Below, in pieces: positions 55,757 to 64,000 of a stretch of 64,000 bases of DNA. This DNA is from Lasiosphaeris hirsuta (Eukaryota; Ascomycota; Sordariomycetes; Sordariales; Lasiosphaeriaceae): NCBI GenBank assembly GCA_030549175.1, contig JAUKUA010000005.1, positions 1,984,001 through 2,048,000 of the forward strand, given 5' to 3'. Both the position numbers and the translations under genes were made by a program. Below the pieces are notes generated by a model. The model saw only the letters and a program-made list of their open reading frames with translations, had not been told where the DNA came from and did not search any database. Each line of letters begins with the position of its first letter. Position 1 is the first letter of the stretch.

Positions 55757-57391
55757 TTAAAACCGGTTGATATCGCGGCCAAACAGGAAGCAGGTAGCCC
55801 AATAAACCGGCACCATGATCTTGTTTCTGACGGACATGGACTTGGTGAGGTATGCTCCCCGCCAGACGATCCAAGCAATCCACCCCTTGAGCTCGGTTTT
55901 GCTCTGGTGGATAGCCTTCCAGGATCCCAGGTACGTCAGAGTACCCCAGTTGCGGAAGCGGAACGGCTTAGCCGCAATATCACCGCTATTCAAGCGCTTC
56001 GCCAGCGATGACGCCTGCTGAGACGCAACCTGCGCCGTCTTAGGCAGGGACCTCTCGTTTTCCATGACGGAACAGTCGCCAATGACGAAGACGTCCTCCA
56101 GGAGCCCGCCCTTATCGCCGTTTGTCCGCGCCCGCAGATACTGATCTGTAACCAACCCCCCGGTCTTAGGGTCCTTTTCGAGGTGCGTGACTTCCTTGGT
56201 GCCCGAGAGAGCAAACTCCTTAGCCGCCAGCTTCTCCACCAACGGGTTTTGCATCAAGCCGGTTGACCAGACCACCAAACCGGCCCCCACTTCTTCATCT
56301 CCACACTCCTTCACCTTGATCCGTAACGCGCCATGCTCCGCCCCGAGGTATCCGTCGGCCAAGCGAACGCGCTCGAGGTGGTGCTCGGTCTTGACCTGGA
56401 TGCCCTGCCGCGCAAACGTGTCCATGGCATACTTTGCGAGCGCCTGGTCGAACATGGGGAGAACTTTCGGTGCGATGTCGTACACGGTGATTTTTACAAA
56501 CTGCATCAAACCAGGATAGATGCGCGCGAGGTCTTCATAGATAAGATCGTTGAGTTCAGCAGCGAACTCGATGCCAGTCGGACCCCCGCCAACGATGGCA
56601 AAGTGGAGGAGGGTGCGCTTGTCGTCATCGGTGAGGCGTCCAGCGCTGCTGTCAGCCGGCGCGGTCGGATCTTCGCGGTGAGCGCACTGTTCAAATAGCG
56701 AGAGCACGCGCAGCCGGATGCGCCGGGCCTCGCCAATGTCGCGGAGAAAAGATGCGTGTTCTCGGACGCCATCAATCCCAAAGGTCTGGCTGTAGGCGCC
56801 GCATGCGATAACTAGCTTGTCGTATGAAAGAGAAAATTCCTCGCCCTTGACGCCGCGCAGCTTGGCCGCCCCAGGGCCGGACGGACCGGGGATGACCGCC
56901 ATCTTGACCAAGTCGTCGGTGGCATTGGCTTCAATGTGGATCTTCTTGCGGGCAAAGTCGACGTCGTCGGCCCATCCTTGGTAAAAGTCAACCCCGGGAA
57001 GGCGTCGGATGGGCTCCAACACGGCGCGGAACTCGAGTGTGCCAACGGCTGTTGAGGCCAATAAAGGGGTGAAGACAAAATAAGATCTGGGCGATATGAC
57101 CACGGGCTCGAACTTGGTACGGTCTAATGACCGCGCAAACGTGTAGCCCGCCCAGCCGGAACCCAGAATAACCACGCGCTCTTTTTTTACGAGAGGTTTG
57201 TCTGTGATGTTTAGTTAGCTGGGGCTTCATCTGAGTCTTGCTCAGTAGCATGACACGCCTTTTAGATTTGCACTCAGGCTGTACGAGCTTGTGGCACCAC
57301 CGGGGTACACTCGGAAACACAGAGCAGGCCGTCGACTTGCCAGACGAGCGGCAGAGCTCTGTATGCTATTCACAGGCGTAACGGGAGGCAT
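55757..57391 (-). CDS. alternative (type II) NADH:ubiquinone oxidoreductase, mitochondrial
   Basis: Two exons, 57391-57274 and 57201-55757, give 520 aa. The 72-nt intron (GTGCAA donor, GCTAAC branch site, CACAG) joins a 39-residue first exon to KPLVKKERVVILGSGWAGY. That first exon (MPPVTPVNSIQSSAARLASRR) is basic, hydroxylated and lacks acidic residues, a good mitochondrial presequence. FAD-binding GSGWAGY (about residue 53-59) and the second Rossmann motif FAIVGGGPTGIEFAAEL for NADH are present. The C-terminal amphipathic segment (AWIVWRGAYLTKSMSVRNKIMVPV) should bind the inner membrane. No EF-hand insert was seen, so it is nearer to NDI1/internal-type enzymes than Ca-binding external ones. 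It oxidises NADH and reduces ubiquinone without pumping protons. Confidence 0.9.
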
Positions 57392-59378
57392 TTCGCGCTG
57401 GCTTCGGAAGAGGGACCAGTTCTGAAGTCATGATTGCAAACAGACCGTGGTGGTCCTCGAGGGTTTTATGCAGATCTCTGGCCACCTGCCGAGGTACCCA
57501 AGGTAAGGTACCTACCTGCCACACGCCTGGGTCCTTCATCTTGGGGATGGATCTACGGGTGTCGGTCGACTGCTGGGGAGGCTCCGGTCTGGCAGACACC
57601 GACTGCTGCAAGGTACAGGATAAGGACCCAGCTTGCGGTCCGAGTCGCTGAACCAGTGGACATGACCAAGTCGACGTCAATGATTCGGAGCATTTGCTGA
57701 CGGGGGGCAAAGATGGGCCCGGAATCGCCCGCCGTCATCAGCCACACGCGGTATCGCCCGTTGCGAGGGAAAAAGCCCTGCGCACACGTGGTGCTGAGGG
57801 GTGGAATATTTCGTGATTGCAAATACTTGATGAAATGCCAGAGCATTCGCGCTGTCAGGATGGCCTTCTCAGAAAGCATGCCCTAGGTGAAGGCAGGGTC
57901 GGAGTCCACGGAGTCCACGCTAAGACACCGGCGCCACGGTCGATCGGTCTCCCGCATAACCCGGCTTGGCGGCCCCCACTGTCCGGTCCCCCAAACGGCT
58001 TTCTCCGCTACAAGGCCACAAGGCGTAGTGTCTGTCGACGGTGGATGCGATCAGGCGGTGACACATGTGCACCATATCCTGGCGTGGGGCGACGGTCTGG
58101 GTTGGTGGATGGATGGTGTTTCCAAAAGATAGCTTGTGTCGCATCCGAGCTAATAATAGGCCTAGGTACGGATAGCGGGTGGGTTCTTGGGTATCTGGAA
58201 TGAACAGACGGAGAGACAGATCATTTCACAACAAAATAGATACGTAGTAGTATCCGTAGCATGTCTCGAAAGGGTGGGTGAGACGACACCAACACTTGAG
58301 AGTATCAAAAAGTATCGTCCTCGATGCTCCCAGCGTCTCATTATGTCAATCATTGGATACCCAGCAGGTTGACGCGCGATGACAAACTGCTGATGTGGAA
58401 GTGCTAGTTAGGCTCCAAGGTCATCTGCACCTTACCCCTTTTATTTGGGCAGCCCGTCCTCCGAAGGCGGCCTCACACGAGACACAAGCGCAACACATGT
58501 TATCTCACACAAACACAGACCTATCGCAGCCGTCTCCAGTGCTGCCATGTAATTATTTTTTGTTTCACAGCCTCAAAACCACGAAGTGACGACGAGAGCA
58601 CCCACAATGACCGTGGACAGGGTAGCGGAGGGCAAGGCAAGCAACAGCACAGCGTGACTCGAGATCTCGAGGGAATATTTCAATGCGCCAGCGGCGGGGA
58701 TTGACCAATTGGCAGTGGGCGAAGAATGCTTGAAATCCTCGGTTGTGTGCTTGCTCGAGAGCGCAGGGTGCTAATGTCGCAGGTTGATTGGATCTTGACA
58801 AAAAGAGGCGGCAGGAGAATTGGGAAAGGGAACGCGAAACGGAAAAATGCGTCACAGAGGGGTTGAGGCGACCACGGACCATCACCGACATGGGCGGCTG
58901 GCGGCAGGTGCGCTGACCCAGTTACCACAGCAACGACCCAAAGCAATGATAGAGGGGTCTCTGCTCTTGTTTATGGTCTTGGGCCAATCAGGCAAGCGGT
59001 GTCGGTACACTTCCAGGCTCTGCCTTAAACACCACAACGGGGCATTCCACTCCATGCGCTGCCGTCCCTCCCATAACCTGCCACTCGTTCTTTCGTCCGC
59101 AAACTGCCCAACCAGCGCAAAAGGACCAACCGCCAATATCAGGCCTTGATATAGCAGCGGCTGCATCTTTTTCTGCCATCCCATTATTCGCATTGTCAAC
59201 ATACCCGCACCCAACCTCTGTTTTCGTGAGTGCCCGGCATCTCACCGCGCCTGTTTGCGCCCGCGCTGCCTTTCCTGCCAAATATTCGACAAGACTATGC
59301 CCTTGCCATAGAACATAACACACCCTTCTTCGATTCTCGCCAGCCTGGGCAATTTAAAACCAGCCACCGCGCCTGAGC
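57392..59378. other. divergent intergenic region (NADH dehydrogenase / BUD4)
   Basis: About 2 kb between divergent start codons. No coding sequence supported; an open frame just upstream of the NADH dehydrogenase start shows no similarity. Confidence 0.5.
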
Positions 59379-62300
59379 ATGGCCTCAGAAGACTCGGTAT
59401 GCAGCCCGCTTCCCGCCGCCCTGCCACCGCTCCTGCCCTGGATTCTGACATCGCATTTTCGTGTATCTAGGTGCATCCTCTGCGCCTTTCCAAGAGCAAC
59501 ACCATGCCAGCGCCGACTAAGCAGGGCACTGCCATCCCTCGGCCTCTGTCCGAGATCTCTCCCATGGAGAGGCGACGCAATTCCCCTAGCTGGAACCAGC
59601 CATCAAAGGTGAGACACAAACTACATCATTCCCCAACACCACCCCAATTGAGCCTCGCCAATTGACCCTCCTTCCCAGAAAATGACGTTGAATACGGACT
59701 CATCTCCGTTCCAGTCCTCTCCTCTCGATGGCACCACCTCGCCGCGCCTTTTCTGGCAAAATCGGAACATCAACTCGGAGAACAGTCCGTATACCCCTCG
59801 CTCGGGTTCTCCGTCTCCGACGCGCCGCTCATCGATTGAGCGCCTGCAAAAAGCCTCGCGGGTCAAGAATAGCAACATCCTTGCTCTCGAACAGAAAAAT
59901 GAATATGACCCGACCAGAGTTCCGCAAATAGAACGACCGCTGGCCAAGGTCCAGGGCAATGTCTATAGCGGTACGGGTCTGGGCAGCATTTCGGGTAGCA
60001 TCCGATCGGAAAACCGCCCCTTTGGTCTCGGCCACCATCGCAACGAGAGCAAGACAAACATCCCTATCTTGAGTCCATCAAAGGCCATGCTTCCGCCACC
60101 ACCCATTTCGCCTGCTCGTCCCCAGACTCCAAGCAAAGACCAGGCGTCACCCATCAAGTCCTCCTTGTCCACCCGTTTTAAGAGCAGCTTCGATCTTGAG
60201 ACGGGATCTTGGACCGCTGACAATTCAGTGGACGACCGGGAGCTTCCCGACGGCAGGGCACTGAACCGCCATGCGAAGAGCGTCACTTTTGACGCGGCTC
60301 CACCTCAAGTTAATGAGTATGAAATGGCCACTCCTGACATATCGTCGATTGGCAGCAACTCGAGGGAGGGAAGTTACGACTCGATGGAAGATGACGATGA
60401 TGTGGAGCACTACATGATGCACGAAGGGGATAGCCAGGACGAAAGCTTTGACGCATCCCTTGAGGATACAGACAAGACACCAGTTGTCGGCCCCGATGAT
60501 TGGAGACATGATGGTCAAAATGAGCAATTCGAGAAGAGCCCTATGCCCGAGGATCTTCCAACTGCGAGAAGACCCCAGCATAACCGCACCGACTCGTCGA
60601 ACTCGAATGGCGACCATCGACCTTTGCCACCACTTCCTGGCATGGGCCAACTGACCAGGAGCCACTCCACTTCCTCCTCCAATGGCACGTCTGCTACTGC
60701 GGAGCGCATGCTTGGGGCCCACAGGAGTCTCCCTTCGCCGCCGCCTGCAACGACCACCAAATCGGAAATTCAGAACATTGGTAACGGCAAAATGACTCTT
60801 GAGGAACGTCTGAAACTTATGATGCTGTCGGATGACGGTAAGACCGCAGCCGAGCAGCAACGAGAGCGTCGCATGAGACGTGCAGCTCCTCGTGAGAGAA
60901 CTGAGAGTCAAACGCCTGAGCGAGAGCCCAGGAGCCCTAGCGCTCAGACCGAAGGCGAAGAGGACACAATTGGAGAGCTCGAAGAGTACCAGTTGCCCCC
61001 TCGCATCTCACGAGAATCAATTCTCCGTAGGGTGAACGGAAATAAGCTCTTTGATAGGGAGTCGGATTACAACTTTTCGTCTCCTGCGCCCAGCTCATCT
61101 CCAGAACGACAACTTCCGCTAGATCCCGACGTGCCAATTCCCAGCACTGAAGATTCTATGATCGACCTTGATGAAGCAGACGAAGAGGGGAGCGTCATCA
61201 TAACCCGAAACCACGACAAGGACATTGATGTCTACTCAATCCCCGATCTCTACCAAGGCCCTGACGGCCAGGAAGAAAACGAGCAAGACGGCGACGATGA
61301 TGATACGGAGAGTCTATACTCGGATCCCGAGCCTCCGAAGACACAGTCGGTAGAATCAGAGGAAGATCAAGCACCCACTCCGCGAGCTACAACTCCTACG
61401 GGCGAGGCCCCTGCCTCTAGCAACGCTCCCATCTTCGAAGAACCTCTCGATGTGTCAGCTGGAGGAAAGATGAATAATCTCACCAAGGGCCTCGAGTCCC
61501 TCATGCTCACTAAGCCCGATGAGCCTGTGATGTTCACTGAGCCCGAAAAGCACGCTGTAGCTGATGGCGATGCACATAAGCAACGGCCGGTCACTCCAGA
61601 ACAGAAACTTGTCAGATCCCTCTCTAAGCCGGAGTATGACGGTTCAGGATGGGGGGAGCCAGAAGACGAAGATTATGAGGATGAGCCAGGCACTCCAGAT
61701 TCAGTCATTCATCATCCCATCTCCGACAGTGAAGAGGAGGAGGATTTGGAACTTGAGGATGAGATAGAGCTCGAGGAGGAGGAGGACACACTTGACTGCC
61801 CTGCAGTTCCCGAGCAGGTAGCGACCATCAAGTCAGCATCCGGCTCGAAGCTCAAAACTAGGCCTTCCGCTACCCCCTCCGACATTATGGCTATGCGGGA
61901 AGCACGTCGCCATGTGAGCCACGAAGTTCCAATCGTGCCGCCTATTCCGCAGCGGCACGCAAGCAGGCTGTCGCGAGATATGGAGTCTGAAATGGCGGAT
62001 GTCACGGGTGATGAGTTTATCGATCGCCACCCCAGCTTCAAGAAGCGCAGTCTGACGCTGGAACTTGACCTCGGTCTCAGTTTGGACAAGGATTTCGAAC
62101 GCGTTATCGAGGCACAAAAGGTTGCTTTTAGCCAATTTTCTTATACCCCTACCTCTTCAAGACGAGCGTCTGCAAAGAAGGAAGCACCCTCAACTGCCAA
62201 CGATGACATTACTAACATCACTGCCCGTAAACAGCGTGGCTATCTTATGCGCCAGAACACCAAGCTCGTTGCTGCCAGCGACAAGATATCTGAAGACCAC

Positions 62301-63911
62301 CGTCTTGGCTACCGTTCAGCTGGTAACTCTCCTGTCAAGCAATCTCGTCCTCAGTCATGGACTGTAGAGCCGTGGAACCCACAGCCTAGGAAGCGATCCA
62401 GTGTAAGAAGGAGGCAAGGCGCCACTGGCCCTGTCCCGCCACTCCCTGGCCAAGAAAGCAATGCCACGGCTCTGAACACTCACCCTGAAGAGGACCCCGG
62501 TGCGGATATGTCCGCAGAAGATAGTGGAGAGAGAGGAAGACTCTTCGTCAAGGTTATGGGTGTCAAGGACCTTGATCTACCTATTCCCAAGAGTGAGTGG
62601 ATAGCCACTACATCCCCATTACCGAACGTAACTAACAGCCTCAGATGAGCGGACGTGGTTTAGTTTGACACTCGACAATGGTGTCCATTGTGTCACCACG
62701 GCCTGGTTAGAGCTTGCCAGAAACGCACCAATCGGCCAGGAGTTTGAGCTTGTTGTGCCAAATGACCTTGAGTTCCAGCTAACTCTCAACGTCAAGCTGG
62801 AAAAGCCCGCTGCACCCAAAAAGATTGTCCAATCGCCCGCGAAGGTTAGCAAACCAAAGACGTCGACTTTCAGCAGGGTTTTTGCATCGCCAAAGAAACG
62901 AAAGGAGATGGAGATGATGCGCCAAAGAGAAGAGGAGGAGCGTATTGCTCAGCAACAACGTGAAGCACAGGCAAGGCAGATGAATACCCAGCCTACCGCC
63001 TGGGACCTTCTCTCCCCTCTGGCCGCCGAAGATGGCAGCTTTGCTCGCGCCTATGTATGCCTCAAGGAGCACGAGCCCCGCTGCTTTGGTCGGCCGTATC
63101 TGGTTGAGGTTGCGGCCTTTAACGAGTGGGCTACCGAGGAGGCAGGTTTCGCCTCGAGCGTGAAGAGCAAGCGTGGCAACACTGCTGTTGTCCGCCGGGC
63201 GCCGTACAAGGTCGGGAAACTCGAGCTGCAGCTGCTTTTTGTTCCTCGTCCCAAGGGGGCAACTGATGATGACATGCCGAAGAGTATGAATTCCTGCATT
63301 CGAGAGATGAAGGCTGCCGAAGAGCGCCTCGCTCGGCAGTGGGAAGGACACCTAAGCCAGCAGGGAGGTGACTGCCCAGTAAGTTCAACCACCTTGTGCA
63401 TTTTGGCTAGTGCATAACTTTTTAACACCATTCCCAGTACTGGCGTCGTCGGTATTTCAAGCTTGTTGGCGCCAAGCTCACTGCGTACCACGAGGCGACA
63501 CGGCAGCCTCGGGCAACTATAAACCTCGCCAATGCCAAGCGCCTGATTGATGATCGCCGGGCGTTGACCGAGAAAGAGATTACTGGCAAGAACGGGAAGC
63601 GACGTCGGTCAGCGTTTGCCGAAGAAGAAGAGGGCTACATGTTTGTCGAGGAGGGCTTCCGCATCCGGTTCAACAATGGCGAGCTCATTGACTTCTATGC
63701 CGACAGCACGGAGGACAAGGATGGTTGGATGAAGGTTCTATCAGAGGTCATTGGCCGCGATAGCATCGGCTCCGATGACGACGATATTATGTCTACAGGC
63801 TCCAAGGCCAAGGGCAAGTGGTGCGAGCTCGTCATTAAGCGTGAGGACACGGTCCGCCGCCGCGCCGAGGGCCGAAGGGTACACTCGCGCACCAAGAGCA
63901 TGTACTTGTAA
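59379..63911 (+). CDS. bud4: bud-site selection / septation protein BUD4 (anillin-type, PH domain)
   Basis: Five exons, 59379-59396, 59471-59608, 59679-62592, 62645-63378 and 63438-63911, give 1,425 aa. The 18-nt first exon encodes MASEDS and joins VHPLRLSKSNTMPAPTKQGTAIPRPLSEISP, the family N-terminus. Introns are 52-74 nt; the third has GTGAGT, CTAAC and CTCAG. Layout: long disordered acidic Ser/Pro-rich region (to about residue 940), anillin-homology-like segment (DERTWFSLTLDNGVHCVTTAWLEL onward), a charged helix EMEMMRQREEEERIAQQQREAQ, then a C-terminal PH domain (CPYWRRRYFKLVGAKLTAYHE to DSTEDKDGWMKVLSEVIG). BUD4 organises septins and the actomyosin ring at septation sites in filamentous fungi. 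The stop TAA at 63909 lies inside a perfect GTAAGT donor, so a further 3' exon cannot be excluded. Confidence 0.92.
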
Positions 63912-64000
63912 GTGAGCCGGCCTCACAATTGGCTTGCTTGCGGTGTTGCTTGCGGTGCGTGCTTGTATGTCTGTTCTTCTTTCCTCCTTCAAGGGGGACC

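Overview
The window reads as nuclear DNA of a filamentous ascomycete, most likely a Sordariomycete near the Sordariales. The evidence is short introns of about 53-73 nt with GTAAGT-like donors and CTAAC/CTGAC branch sites, dispersed rather than arrayed 5S rRNA genes, C-to-T decay of duplicated DNA that looks like repeat-induced point mutation (RIP), and fungal gene families (BUD4, Sin1/AVO1, Pop3, a PRCC-domain protein, a GPI-anchored wall protein). No species call is made. Exon structures were worked out by hand, and every complete spliced reading frame reported here sums to a multiple of three.

Layout. 1-3.2 kb: 5' end of an aldehyde dehydrogenase (-), divergent from an LMBR1-family membrane protein (+). 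3.6-7.1 kb: a 5S rRNA gene split by two tandem copies of a nuclease-bearing element; the first gene is intact and the second is a decayed pseudogene. 7.8-9.6 kb: unknown gene (-). 10.6 kb: a class II tRNA-like gene with an intron-sized insertion. 11.4-12.6 kb: SMP-30/gluconolactonase-like gene (-). 12.65-22.3 kb: about 9.7 kb with no gene I can support, ahead of a bZIP regulator (22.3-24.2 kb). 24.2-28.8 kb: a second gene-poor stretch. 28.8-30 kb: NFKBIL1-like gene. 30.7-31.3 kb: GPI-anchored protein (-). 32.5-35.1 kb: Sin1/AVO1 (-), divergent from a PRCC-domain gene (36-37.2 kb). 37.6-39.8 kb: conserved hypothetical (-). 42.5-50.5 kb: seven-exon giant ubiquitin hydrolase (-), divergent from Pop3 (52.9-53.9 kb). 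55.4 kb: a decayed, uninterrupted 5S copy. 55.8-57.4 kb: alternative NADH dehydrogenase (-), divergent from BUD4 (59.4-63.9 kb).

Most genes are unrelated housekeeping or regulatory functions: TORC2 signalling (Sin1), septum/bud-site landmark (BUD4), ubiquitin turnover, RNase P/MRP, mitochondrial NADH oxidation. They do not form a pathway cluster.

The most unusual locus is 3.6-7.1 kb. Nucleotides 1-36 of a 5S gene, with a TATA motif 29 bp upstream, are cut off from nucleotides about 38-120 by two elements in the same orientation. Each element encodes, or once encoded, a PD-(D/E)XK-like nuclease in three exons. Each ends in a 38-nt imitation of the 5S 5' end, so the last copy rebuilds a 120-nt 5S-like gene at the right junction. 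This looks like a 5S-specific, homing-like selfish nuclease element that carries a replacement for the part of the gene it displaces.
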